NCBI GenBank assembly: GCA_945910005.1 | Contig: CAMDTW010000641.1 | Location: 1,307,001-1,371,000, forward strand | Reading direction: 5' to 3' | DNA from: Isoperla grammatica | Lineage: Eukaryota; Arthropoda; Insecta; Plecoptera; Perlodidae | Length of the DNA stretch: 64,000 nt | Shown: piece after piece, positions 25,111 to 38,430 of the stretch | How positions within the stretch are numbered: position 1 is the first letter of the stretch | How the letters are laid out: every line of letters begins with the position of its first letter | Position numbers and translations under genes: made by a program | The notes under the pieces: model-generated | Told to the model about the DNA's origin: nothing | What the model saw: the letters and a program-made list of their open reading frames with translations, nothing else | Database searches by the model: none

Positions 25111-26477
25111 ACTTTACAAACTTTGCGCTAAGTCAGTGACATAGAAGCCACTACATGCAACGTATGAGGACAACGAATGTTTTCTTGCTTGTGACGGTGA
25201 CTGGACTTGATAAACCCTGCGCTAAGTCAGTGACATAGAAGCCACTACATTCAACATATCAGGACAACGCATGTTTCCTTGCTTGTGACGGTGACTGTAC
25301 TTGATAAACCCTGCGCTATGTCAGTGACATGAAAGCCACTACATGCAACATATCAGGACAACGCATGTTTTCTTGCTTGTGACGGTGACTTTACTTGATA
25401 AACCCTGCGCTGAGTCAGTGACATAGAAGCCACTACATGCAACATATCAGGACCACGCATGTTTCCTTGCTTGTGACGGTCACTGTACTTGATAAACCCT
25501 GCGCTATGTCAGTGACATGAAAGCCACTACATGCAACATATCAGGACAACGCATGTTTCCTCGCTTGTGACGGTGACTGTACATGATAAACCCTGCGCTA
25601 AGTCAGTGACATAAAAGCCACTACATGCAACATATCAGGACAACGCATGTTTCCTTGCTTGTGACGGTCACTGTACTTGATAAACCCTTCGCTAAGTCAG
25701 TGACATGAAAGCCACTACATGCAACATATCAGGACAACGCATGTTTCCTTGCTTGTGACGGTGACTGTACTTGATAAAACCCTGCGCTAAGTCAGTGACA
25801 TAGAAGCTACTACATGCAACGTATGAGGACAACGCATGTTTCCTTGCTTGTGACCTTGACTGTACTTGATAAACCCTGCGCTTAGTCAGTGACATGAAAG
25901 CCACTACATGCAACGTATGAGGACAACGCATGTTTCCTTGCTTGTGACGGTGACTGTACTTGATAAACCCTGCGCTAAGTCAGTGACATAGAAGCCACTA
26001 CATGCAACATATCAGGACTACTCATGTTTCCTTGCTTGTGACGGTCACTGTACTTTATAAACCCTGCGCTAAGTCAGTGACATGAAAGCCACTACATGCA
26101 ACGTATGAGGACAACTCATGTTTCCTTGCTTGTGACGGTGACGTTACTTGATAAACCCTGCGCTAAGTCAGTGACATGAAAGCCCCTTCATGCAACGTAT
26201 CAGGACATTGCATGTTTTCTTGCTTGTGACGGTGACTGTACTTGATAAACCCTGCGCTAAGTCAGTGACATAGAAGCCACTACATGCAACGTATGAGGAC
26301 AACGCATGTTTCCTTGCTTGTGACGGTGACTGTACTTGATAAACCCTACGCTAAGTCAGTGACATAGAAGCCACTACATGCAACGTATGAGGACAACGCA
26401 TGTTTCCTTGCTTGTGACGGTGACTGTACTTGACAAACCCTGCGCTAAGTCCGTGACATAGAAGCCACTATATGCAA

Positions 26478-29400
26478 CTTAGGAGGACAACGCATGTTTC
26501 CTTGCTTGTGACGGTGACTGTACTTGATAAACCCTGCGCTTAGTCAGTGACATGAAAGCCACTTCATGCAACATATCAGGACAACGCATGTTTCCTTGCT
26601 TGTGACGTTGACTGTACTTGATAAACCCTGCGCTTAGTCAGTGACATAGAAGCCACTTCATGCAACATATCAGGACAACGCATGTTTCCTTGCTTGTGAC
26701 GGTGACTGTACTTGATAAACCCTGCGCTAAGTCAGTGACTTTGAAGCCACTACATGCAACATATCAGGACAACGCATGTTTCCTTGCTTGTGACGGTGAC
26801 TGTACTTGATAAACCCTGCGCTAAGTCAGTGACATAGAAGCCACTACATGCAACATATCAGGACAACGCATGTTTCCTTGCTTGTGACGGTGACTGTACT
26901 TGATAAACCCTGCGCTATGTCAATGACATAGAAGCCACTACATGCAACGTATGACAACGCATGTTTCTTTGCTTGTGACGGTGACTGTACTTGATAAACC
27001 ATGCGCTAAGTCAGTGACATAGAAGCCACTACATGCAACATATCAGGACAACGCATGTTTCCTTGCTTGTGACGGTGACTGTACTTGACAAACCTTGCGC
27101 TAAGTCAGTGACATAGAAGCCACTACATGCAACGTATGAGGACAACGCATGTTTCCTCTATTGTGACGGTGACTGTTCTTGATAAACCCTGCGCTAAGTC
27201 AGTGACGTAGAAGCCACTACATGCAACGTATGAGGACAACGCATGTTTTCTTGCTTGTGACGGTGACTGTACTTGATAAACCCTGCGCTAAGTCAGTGAC
27301 ATAGAAGCCACTACATGCAACGTATGAGGACAACGCATGTTTCCTTGCTTGTGACGGTGACTGTACTTGATAATTCCTGCGCTAAGTCAGTGACATAAAA
27401 GCCACTACATGAAACATATCAGGACAACGCATGTTTCCCTGCTTGTGACGGTGACTGTACTTGATAAACCTTGCGCTAAGTCAAAGACATGAAGGCCACT
27501 TCATGCAACATATCAGGACAACGCATGTTTCCTTGCTTGTGACGGTGACTGTACTTGATAAACCCTGCGGTTAGTCAGTGACCTAGAAGCCACTACATGC
27601 AACATATCAGGACAACGCATGTTTCGTTGCTTGTGACGGTGACTGTACTTGATAAACCCTGCGCTAAGTCAGTGACATGAAAGCCACTTCATGCAACATA
27701 TGAGAACAACGCATGTTTCCTTGCTTGTGACGGTGACTGTACTTGATAAACCCTGCGCTAAGTCAGTGACATAGAAGCCACTACATGCAACATATGAGTA
27801 CAACGCATGTTTCCTCGCTTGTGACGGTGACTGTACTTGATAACCCTGCGCTAAGTCAGTGACATAGAAGCCACTACATGCAACATATCAGGACAACGCA
27901 TGTTTCCTTGCTTGTGACGGTGACTGTACTTGATAAACCCTGCGCTGAGTCAGTGACATGAAAGCCACTTCATGCAACATATGAGAACAACGCATGTTTC
28001 CTCGCTTGTGACGGTGACTGTACTTGATAAACGCTGCGCTAAGTCAGTGACATGAAAGCCACTACATGCAACATATAGGGACAACGCATGTTTCCTTGCT
28101 TGTGACGGTGACTGTACTTGATAAACCCTGCGCTGAGTCAGTGACATGAAAGCCACTTCATGCAACATATGAGAACAACGCATGTTTCCTCGCTTGTGAC
28201 GGTGACTGTACTTGATAAACGCTGCGCTAAGTCAGTGACATGAAAGCCACTTCATGCAACATATGAGAACAACGCATGTTTCCTCGCTTGTGAAGGTGAC
28301 TGTACTTGATAAACCCTGCGCTAAGTCAGTGACATAGAAGCCACTACATGCAACGTATGAGGACAATGCATGTTTCCTCGCTTGTGGCGGGTGACTGTAC
28401 TTGATAAACCCTGCGCTAAGTCAGTGACATGAAAGCCACTTCATGCAACATATGAGAACAACGCATGTTTCCTCGCTTGTGACGGTGACTGTACTTGATA
28501 AACCCTGCGCTAAGTCAGTGACATAGAAGCCACTACATGCAACGTATCAGAACAACGCATGTTTCCTTGCTTGTGACGGTGACTGTACTTTACAAACCCT
28601 GCGCTAAGTCAGTGACACTGAAGCCACTACATGCAACGTATGAGGACAACGCATGTTTTCTTGCTTGTGACGGTGACTGGACTTGATAAACCCTGCGCTA
28701 AGTCAGTGACATGAAAGCCACTACATGGAACGTATGAGGACAACGCATGTTTCCTTGCTTGTGACGGTGACTGTACTTGATAAACCCTGCGCTATGTCAG
28801 TGACAAGAAAGCAACTACATGCAACATATCAGGACAACGCATGTTTCCTTGCTTGTGACGGTGACTTTACTTGATTAACCCTGCGCTGAGTCAGTGATAT
28901 AGAAGCCACTACATGCAACATATCAGGACAACGCATGTTTCCTTGCTTGTGACGGTGACTGTACTTGATAAACCCTGCGCTATGTCAGTGACATAGAAGC
29001 AACAACATGCAACGTATGAGGACAACGCATGTTTCCTTGCTTGTGACGGTGACTGTACTTGATAAACCTTGCGCTAAGTCAGTGACATAGAAGCCACTTC
29101 ATGCAACGTATCAGGACAACGCATGTCTCCTTGCTTGTGACGGTGACTGTACTTGATAAACCTTTGACAAAGAAGCCACTACATGCAACGTATCAGGACA
29201 ACGCATGTTTCCTTGCTTGTGACGGTGACTGTACTTGATAAACCTTGCGCTAAGTCAGTGACATAGAAGCCACTACATGCAACGTATGAGGACAACGCAT
29301 GTTTCCTTGCTTGAGACGGTGACTGTACTTGATAAACCCTGCGCTAAGTCAGTGACATGAAAGCCACTACATGCAACATATCAGGACAACGCATGTTTCC

Positions 29401-32400
29401 TCGCTTGTGACGGTGACTGTACATGATAAACCCTGCGCTAAGTCAGTGACATTAAAGCCACTACATGCAACGTATCAGGACAACGCATGTTTCCTTGCTT
29501 GTGACGGTGACTGTACTTGATAAACCCTGCGCTAAGTCAGTGACATAGAAGCCACTACATGCAACATATCAGGACAACGCATGTTTCCTTGCTTGTGACG
29601 GTGACTGTACTTGATAAACCCTGCGCTATGTCAATGACATAAGAGCCACTACATGCAACGTATGACAACGCATGTTTCTTTGCTTGTGACGGTGACTGTA
29701 CTTGATTAACCATGCGCTAAGTCAGTGACATAGAAGCCACTACATGCAACATATCAGGACAACGCATGTTTCCTTGCTTGTGACGGTGACTGTACTTGAC
29801 AAACCTTGCGCTAAGTCAGTGACATAGAAGCCACTACATGCAACGTATGAGGACAACGCATGTTTCCTCTATTGTGACGGTGACTGTTCTTGATAAACCC
29901 TGCGCTAAGTCAGTGACGTAGAAGCCACTACATGCAACGTATGAGGACAACGCATGTTTTCTTGCTTGTGACGGTGACTGTACTTGATAAACCCTGCGCT
30001 AAGTCAGTGACATAGAACCCACTACATGCAACGTATGAGGACAACGCATGATTCCTTGCTTGTGACGGTGACTGTACTTGATAATTCCTGCGCTAAGTCA
30101 GTGACATAAAAGCCACTACATGAAACATATCAGGACAACGCATGTTTCCCTGCTTGTGACGGTGACTGTACTTGATAAACTTTGCGCTAAGTCAAAGACA
30201 TGAAGGCCACTTCATGCAACATATCAGGACAACGCATGTTTCCTTGCTTGTGACGGTGACTGTACTTGATAAACCCTGCGGTTAGTCAGTGACCTAGAAG
30301 CCACTACATGCAACATATCAGGACAACGCATGTTTCGTTGCTTGTGACGGTGACTGTACTTGATAAACCCTGCGCTAAGTCAGTGACATGAAAGCCACTT
30401 CATGCAACATATGAGAACAACGCATGTTTCCTTGCTTGTGACGGTGACTGTACTTGATAAACCCTGCGCTAAGTCAGTGACATAGAAGCCACTACATGCA
30501 ACATATGAGTACAACGCATGTTTCCTCGCTTGTGACGGTGACTGTACTTGATAACCCTGCGCTAAGTCAGTGACATAGAAGCCACTACATGCAACATATC
30601 AGGACAACGCATGTTTCCTTGCTTGTGACGGTGACTGTACTTGATAAACCCTGCGCTGAGTCAGTGACATGAAAGCCACTTCATGCAACATATGAGAACA
30701 ACGCATGTTTCCTCGCTTGTGACGGTGACTGTACTTGATAAACGCTGCGCTAAGTCAGTGACATGAAAGCCACTACATGCAACATATCAGGACAACGCAT
30801 GTTTCCTTGCTTGTGACGGTGACTGTACTTGATAAACCCTGCGCTGAGTCAGTGACATGAAAGCCACTTCATGCAACATATGAGAACAACGCATGTTTCC
30901 TCGCTTGTGACGGTGACTGTACTTGATAAACGCTGCGCTAAGTCAGTGACATGAAAGCCACTTCATGCAACATATGAGAACAACGCATGTTTCCTCGCTT
31001 GTGAAGGTAACTGTACTTGATAAACCCTGCGCTAAGTCAGTGACATAGAAGCCACTACATGCAACGTATGAGGACAATGCATGTTTCCTCGCTTGTGGCG
31101 GGTGACTGTACTTGATAAACCCTGCGCTAAGTCAGTGACATGAAAGCCACTTCATGCAACATATGAGAAAAACGCATGTTTCCTCGCTTGTGACGGTGAC
31201 TGTACTTGATAAACCCTGCGCTAAGTCAGTGACATAGAAGCCACTACATGCAACGTATCAGAACAACGCATGTTTCCTTGCTTGTGACGGTGACTGTACT
31301 TTACAAACCCTGCGCTAAGTCAGTGACATAGAAGCCACTACATGCAACGTATGAGGACAACGCATGTTTTCTTGCTTGTGACGGTGACTGGACTTGATAA
31401 ACCCTGCGCTAAGTCAGTGACATAGAAGCCACAACATTCAACATATCAGGACAACGCATGTTTCCTTGCTTGTGACGGTCACTGTACTTGATAAACCCTG
31501 CGCTAAGTCAGTGACATGAAAGCCACTACATGGAACGTATGAGGACAACGCATGTTTCCTTGCTTGTGACGGTGACTGTACTTGATAAACCCTGCGCTAT
31601 GTCAGTGACAAGAAAGCAACTACATGCAACATATCAGGACAACGCATGTTTCCTTGCTTGTGACGGTGACTGTACTTTACAAACTTTGCGCTAAGTCAGT
31701 GACATAGAAGCCACTACATGCAACGTATGAGGACAACGAATGTTTTCTTGCTTGTGACGGTGACTGGACTTGATAAACCCTGCGCTAAGTCAGTGACATA
31801 GAAGCCACTACATTCAACATATCAGGACAACGCATGTTTCCTTGCTTGTGACGGTCACTGTACTTGATAAACCCTGCGCTTAGTCAGTGACATGCAAGCC
31901 ACTACATGGAACGTATGAGGACAACGCATGTTTCCTTGCTTGTGACGGTGACTGTACTTGATAAACCCTGCGCTATGTCAGTGACATGAAAGCCACTACA
32001 TGCAACATATCAGGACAACGCATGTTTTCTTGCTTGTGACGGTGACTTTACTTGATAAACCCTGCGCTGAGTCAGTGACATAGAAGCCACTACATGCAAC
32101 ATATCAGGACCACGCATGTTTCCTTGCTTGTGACGGTCACTGTACTTGATAAACCCTGCGCTATGTCAGTGACATGAAAGCCACTACATGCAACATATCA
32201 GGACAACGCATGTTTCCTCGCTTGTGACGGTGACTGTACATGATAAACCCTGCGCTAAGTCAGTGACATAAAAGCCACTACATGCAACATATCAGGACAA
32301 CGCATGTTTCCTTGCTTGTGACGGTCACTGTACTTGATAAACCCTTCGCTAAGTCAGTGACATGAAAGCCACTACATGCAACATATCAGGACAACGCATG

Positions 32401-33134
32401 TTTCCTTGCTTGTTACGGTGACTGTACTTGATAAAACCCTGCGCTAAGTCAGTGACATAGAAGCTACTACATGCAACGTATGAGGACAACGCATGTTTCC
32501 TTGCTTGTGACCTTGACTGTACTTGATAAACCCTGCGCTAAGTCAGTGACATGAAAGCCACTACATGCAACGTATGAGGACAACGCATGTTTCCTTGCTT
32601 GTGACGGTGACTGTACTTGATGAACCCTGCGCTAAGTCAGTGACATAGAAGCCACTACATGCAACATATCAGGACTACTCATGTTTCCTTGCTTGTGACG
32701 GTCACTGTACTTTATAAACCCTGCGCTAAGTCAGTGACATGAAAGCCACTACATGCAACGTATGAGGACAACTCATGTTTCCTTGCTTGTGACGGTGACG
32801 TTACTTGATAAACCCTGCGCTAAGTCAGTGACATGAAAGCCCCTACATGCAACGTATCAGGACATTGCATGTTTTCTTGCTTGTGACGGTGACTGTACTT
32901 GATAAACCCTGCGCTAAGTCAGTGACATAGAAGCCACTACATGCAACGTATGAGGACAACGCATGTTTCCTTGCTTGTGACGGTGACTGTACTTGATAAA
33001 CCCTACGCTAAGTCAGTGACATAGAAGCCACTACATGCAACGTATGAGGACAACGCATGTTTCCTTGCTTGTGACGGTGACTGTACTTGACAAACCCTGC
33101 GCTAAGTCCGTGACATAGAAGCCACTATATGCAA
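26478..33134. repeat. Higher-order unit U2 (6657 bp)
   Basis: This unit is the same length as U1 but not indel-free relative to it. The internal CGGTTAG spacing is 2711 (27568 to 30279) instead of 2805, because one ACATTCAAC-type monomer is missing near 28705. The last part is one monomer longer because U2 keeps the GACATGCAAG unit near 31884 that U1 lacks. The two changes cancel, so the overall period looks perfectly constant. Confidence 0.87.
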
Positions 33135-33452
33135 CTTAGGAGGACAACGCATGTTTCCTTGCTTGTGACGGTGACTGTACTTGATAAACCCTGCGCTGAG
33201 TCAGTGACATGAAAGCCACTTCATGCAACATATCAGGACAACGCATGTTTCCTTGCTTGTGACGTTGACTGTACTTGATAAACCCTGCGCTTAGTCAGTG
33301 ACATAGAAGGCACTACATGCAACATATCAGGTCAACGCATGTTTCCTTGCTTGTGACGGTGACTGTACTTGATAAACCCTGCGCTAAGTCAGTGACTTTG
33401 AAGCCACTACATGCAACATATCAGGACAACGCATGTTTCCTTGCTTGTGCCG

Positions 33453-34762
33453 GTGACTGTACTTGATAAACCCTGCGCTAAGTCAGTGACATAGAAGCCA
33501 CTACATGCAACATATCAGGACAACGCATGTTTCCTTGCTTGTGACGGTGACTGTACTTGATAAACCCTGCGCTATGTCAATGACATAGAAGCCACTACAT
33601 GCAACGTATGACAACGCATGTTTCTTTGCTTGTGACGGTGACTGTACTTGATAAACCATGCGCTAAGTCAGTGACATAGAAGCCACTACATGCAACATAT
33701 CAGGACAACGCATGTTTCCTTGCTTGTGACGGTGACTGTACTTGACAAACCTTGCGCTAAGTCAGTGACATAGAAGCCACTACATGCAACGTATGAGGAC
33801 AACGCATGTTTCCTCTATTGTGACGGTGACTGTTCTTGATAAACCCTGCGCTAAGCCAGTGACGTAGAAGCCACTACATGCAACGTATGAGGACAACGCA
33901 TGTTTTCTTGCTTGTGACGGTGACTGTACTTGATAAACCCTGCGCTAAGTCAGTGACATAGAAGCCACTACATGCAACGTATGAGGACAACGCATGTTTC
34001 CTTGCTTGTGACGGTGACTGTACTTGATAATTCCTGCGCTAAGTCAGTGACATAAAAGCCACTACATGAAACATATCAGGACAACGCATGTTTCCCTGCT
34101 TGTGACGGTGACTGTACTTGATAAACCCTGCGCTAAGTCAGTGACATAGAAGCCACTACATGCAACATATCAGGACAACGCATGTTTCCTTGCTTGTGAC
34201 GGTGACTGTACTTGATAAACCCTGCGCTATGTCAATGACATAGAAGCCACTACATGCAACGTATGACAACGCATGTTTCTTTGCTTGTGACGGTGACTGT
34301 ACTTGATAAACCATGCGCTAAGTCAGTGACATAGAAGCCACTACATGCAACATATCAGGAAAACGCATGTTTCCTTGCTTGTGACGGTGACTGTACTTGA
34401 CAAACCTTGCGCTAAGTCAGTGACATAGAAGCCACTACATGCAACGTATGAGGACAACGCATGTTTCCTCTATTGTGACGGTGACTGTTCTTGATAAACC
34501 CTGCGCTAAGTCAGTGACGTAGAAGCCACTACATGCAACGTATGAGGACAACGCATGTTTTCTTGCTTGTGACGGTGACTGTACTTGATAAACCCTGCGC
34601 TAAGTCAGTGACATAGAAGCCACTACATGCAACGTATGAGGACAACGCATGTTTCCTTGCTTGTGACGGTGACTGTACTTGATAATTCCTGCGCTAAGTC
34701 AGTGACATAAAAGCCACTACATGAAACATATCAGAACAACGCATGTTTCCCTGCTTGTGACG
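33453..34762. repeat. Tandem duplication of 7 monomers (2 x 655 bp)
   Basis: The copies are 33453-34107 and 34108-34762. Each has six 94-bp units and one 91-bp unit, which gives 655 bp exactly. CGTATGAC lies at 33605 and 34260. Both copies carry GACGTAGAAG and GATAATTCC in order. U1 and U2 have a single copy of this run, so the duplication arose within U3. Small differences, such as AAGCCAGTGACG near 33852 against AAGTCAGTGACG, separate the copies. Confidence 0.9.
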
Positions 34763-37700
34763 GTGACTGTACTTGATAAACCTTGCGCTAAGTCAAAGAC
34801 ATGAAGGCCACTTCATGCAACATATCAGGACAACGCATGTTTCCTTGCTTGTGACGGTGACTGTACTTGATAAACCCTGCGGTTAGTCAGTGACCTAGAA
34901 GCCACTACATGCAACATATCAGGACAACGCATGTTTCGTTGCTTGTGACGGTGACTGTACTTGATAAACCCTGCGCTAAGTCAGTGACATGAAAGCCACT
35001 TCATGCAACATATGAGAACAACGCATGTTTCCTTGCTTGTGACGGTGACTGTACTTGATAAACCCTGCGCTAAGTCAGTGACATAGAAGCCACTACATGC
35101 AACATATGAGTACAACGCATGTTTCCTCGCTTGTGACGGTGACTGTACTTGATAACCCTGCGCTAAGTCAGTGACATAGAAGCCACTACATGCAACATAT
35201 CAGGACAACGCATGTTTCCTTGCTTGTGACGGTGACTGTACTTGATAAACCCTGCGCTGAGTCAGTGACATGAAAGCCACTTCATGCAACATATGAGAAC
35301 AACGCATGTTTCCTCGCTTGTGACGGTGACTGTACTTGATAAACGCTGCGCTAAGTCAGTGACATGAAAGCCACTACATGCAACATATAAGGACAACGCA
35401 TGTTTCCTTGCTTGTGACGGTGACTGTACTTGATAAACCCTGCGCTGAGTCAGTGACATGAAATCCACTTCATGCAACATATGAGAACAACGCATGTTTC
35501 CTCGCTTGTGACGGTGACTGTACTTGATAAACGCTGCGCTAAGTCAGTGACATGAAAGCCACTTCATGCAACATATGAGAACAACGCATGTTTCCTCGCT
35601 TGTGAAGGTGACTGTACTTGATAAACCCTGCGCTAAGTCAGTGACATAGAAGCCACTACATGCAACGTATGAGGACAATGCATGTTTCCTCGCTTGTGGC
35701 GGGTGACTGTACTTGATAAACCCTGCGCTAAGTCAGTGACATGAAAGCCACTTCATGCAACATATGAGAACAACGCATGTTTCCTCGCTTGTGACGGTGA
35801 CTGTACTTGATAAACCCTGCGCTAAGTCAGTGACATAGAAGCCACTACATGCAACGTATCAGAACAACGCATGTTTCCTTGCTTGTGACGGTGACTGTAC
35901 TTTACAAACCCTGCGCTAAGTCAGTGACACTGAAGCCACTACATGCAACGTATGAGGACAACGCATGTTTTCTTGCTTGTGACGGTGACTGGACTTGATA
36001 AACCCTGCGCTAAGTCAGTGACATGAAAGCCACTACATGGAACGTATGAGGACAACGCATGTTTCCTTGCTTGTGACGGTGACTGTACTTGATAAACCCT
36101 GCGCTATGTCAGTGACAAGAAAGCAACTACATGCAACATATCAGGACAACGCATGTTTCCTTGCTTGTGACGGTGACTTTACTTGATTAACCCTGCGCTG
36201 AGTCAGTGATATAGAAGCCACTACATGCAACATATCAGGACAACGCATGTTTCCTTGCTTGTGACGGTGACTGTACTTGATAAACCCTGCGCTATGTCAG
36301 TGACATAGAAGCAACAACATGCAACGTATGAGGACAACGCATGTTTCCTTGCTTGTGACGGTGACTGTACTTGATAAACCTTGCGCTAAGTCAGTGACAT
36401 AGAAGCCACTTCATGCAACGTATCAGGACAACGCATGTCTCCTTGCTTGTGACGGTGACTGTACTTGATAAACCTTTGACAAAGAAGCCACTACATGCAA
36501 CGTATCAGGACAACGCATGTTTCCTTGCTTGTGACGGTGACTGTACTTGATAAACCTTGCGCTAAGTCAGTGACATAGAAGCCACTACATGCAACGTATG
36601 AGGACAACGCATGTTTCCTTGCTTGAGACGGTGACTGTACTTGATAAACCCTGCGCTAAGTCAGTGACATGAAAGCCACTACATGCAACATATCAGGACA
36701 ACGCATGTTTCCTCGCTTGTGACGGTGACTGTACATGATAAACCCTGCGCTAAGTCAGTGACATTAAAGCCACTACATGCAACGTATCAGGACAACGCAT
36801 GTTTCCTTGCTTGTGACGGTGACTGTACTTGATAAACCCTGCGCTAAGTCAGTGACATAGAAGCCACTACATGCAACATATCAGGACAACGCATGTTTCC
36901 TTGCTTGTGACGGTGACTGTACTTGATAAACCCTGCGCTATGTCAATGACATAAGAGCCACTACATGCAACGTATGACAACGCATGTTTCTTTGCTTGTG
37001 ACGGTGACTGTACTTGATTAACCATGCGCTAAGTCAGTGACATAGAAGCCACTACATGCAACATATCAGGACAACGCATGTTTCCTTGCTTGTGACGGTG
37101 ACTGTACTTGACAAACCTTGCGCTAAGTCAGTGACATAGAAGCCACTTCATGCAACGTATGAGGACAACGCATGTTTCCTCTATTGTGACGGTGACTGTT
37201 CTTGATAAACCCTGCGCTAAGTCAGTGACGTAGAAGCCACTACATGCAACGTATGAGGACAACGCATGTTTTCTTGCTTGTGACGGTGACTGTACTTGAT
37301 AAACCCTGCGCTAAGTCAGTGACATAGAACCCACTACATGCAACGTATGAGGACAACGCATGATTCCTTGCTTGTGACGGTGACTGTACTTGATAATTCC
37401 TGCGCTAAGTCAGTGACATAAAAGCCACTACATGAAACATATCAGGACAACGCATGTTTCCCTGCTTGTGACGGTGACTGTACTTGATAAACTTTGCGCT
37501 AAGTCAAAGACATGAAGGCCACTTCATGCAACATATCAGGACAACGCATGTTTCCTTGCTTGTGACGGTGACTGTACTTGATAAACCCTGCGGTTAGTCA
37601 GTGACCTAGAAGCCACTACATGCAACATATCAGGACAACGCATGTTTCGTTGCTTGTGACGGTGACTGTACTTGATAAACCCTGCGCTAAGTCAGTGACA

Positions 37701-38130
37701 TGAAAGCCACTTCATGCAACATATGAGAACAACGCATGTTTCCTTGCTTGTGACGGTGACTGTACTTGATAAACCCTGCGCTAAGTCAGTGACATAGAAG
37801 CCACTACATGCAACATATGAGTACAACGCATGTTTCCTCGCTTGTGACGGTGACTGTACTTGATAACCCTGCGCTAAGTCAGTGACATAGAAGCCACTAC
37901 ATGCAACATATCAGGACAACGCATGTTTCCTTGCTTGTGACGGTGACTGTACTTGATAAACCCTGCGCTGAGTCAGTGACATGAAAGCCACTTCATGCAA
38001 CATATGAGAACAACGCATGTTTCCTCGCTTGTGACGGTGACTGTACTTGATAAACGCTGCGCTAAGTCAGTGACATGAAAGCCACTACATGCAACATATA
38101 AGGACAACGCATGTTTCCTTGCTTGTGACG

Positions 38131-38430
38131 GTGACTGTACTTGATAAACCCTGCGCTAAGTCAGTGACATAGAAGCCACTACATGCAACATATGAGTACA
38201 ACGCATGTTTCCTCGCTTGTGACGGTGACTGTACTTGATAACCCTGCGCTAAGTCAGTGACATAGAAGCCACTACATGCAACATATCAGGACAACGCATG
38301 TTTCCTTGCTTGTGACGGTGACTGTACTTGATAAACCCTGCGCTGAGTCAGTGACATGAAAGCCACTTCATGCAACATATGAGAACAACGCATGTTTCCT
38401 CGCTTGTGACGGTGACTGTACTTGATAATT
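38131..38430. repeat. Rearrangement joint inside U3
   Basis: After the ATATAAGGACAAC unit near 38095, the order jumps back to a GAGTACAAC plus GATAACCC pair (38194-38250) already seen at 37819. It then runs through one CTGAGTCAG unit and, near 38425, joins GATAATTCC, which belongs more than 3 kb earlier in the unit order. These two order breaks mark unequal exchange or template-switch joints. All pieces remain in register with the 94-bp frame. Confidence 0.75.

Larger units (their letters stand above)
19821..26477. repeat. Higher-order unit U1 (6657 bp)
   Basis: This is the first full unit between consecutive CTTAGGAGG markers. It holds the CGGTTAG marker twice, at 20911 and 23716, because of an internal duplication spaced 2805 bp. 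One 94-bp monomer, the TCACTG/GACATGCAAG unit seen at about 18540-18634 and 31857-31950, is missing near 25290. The unit is about 71 monomers long. It matches U2 almost base for base apart from two compensating single-monomer differences. Confidence 0.88.
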
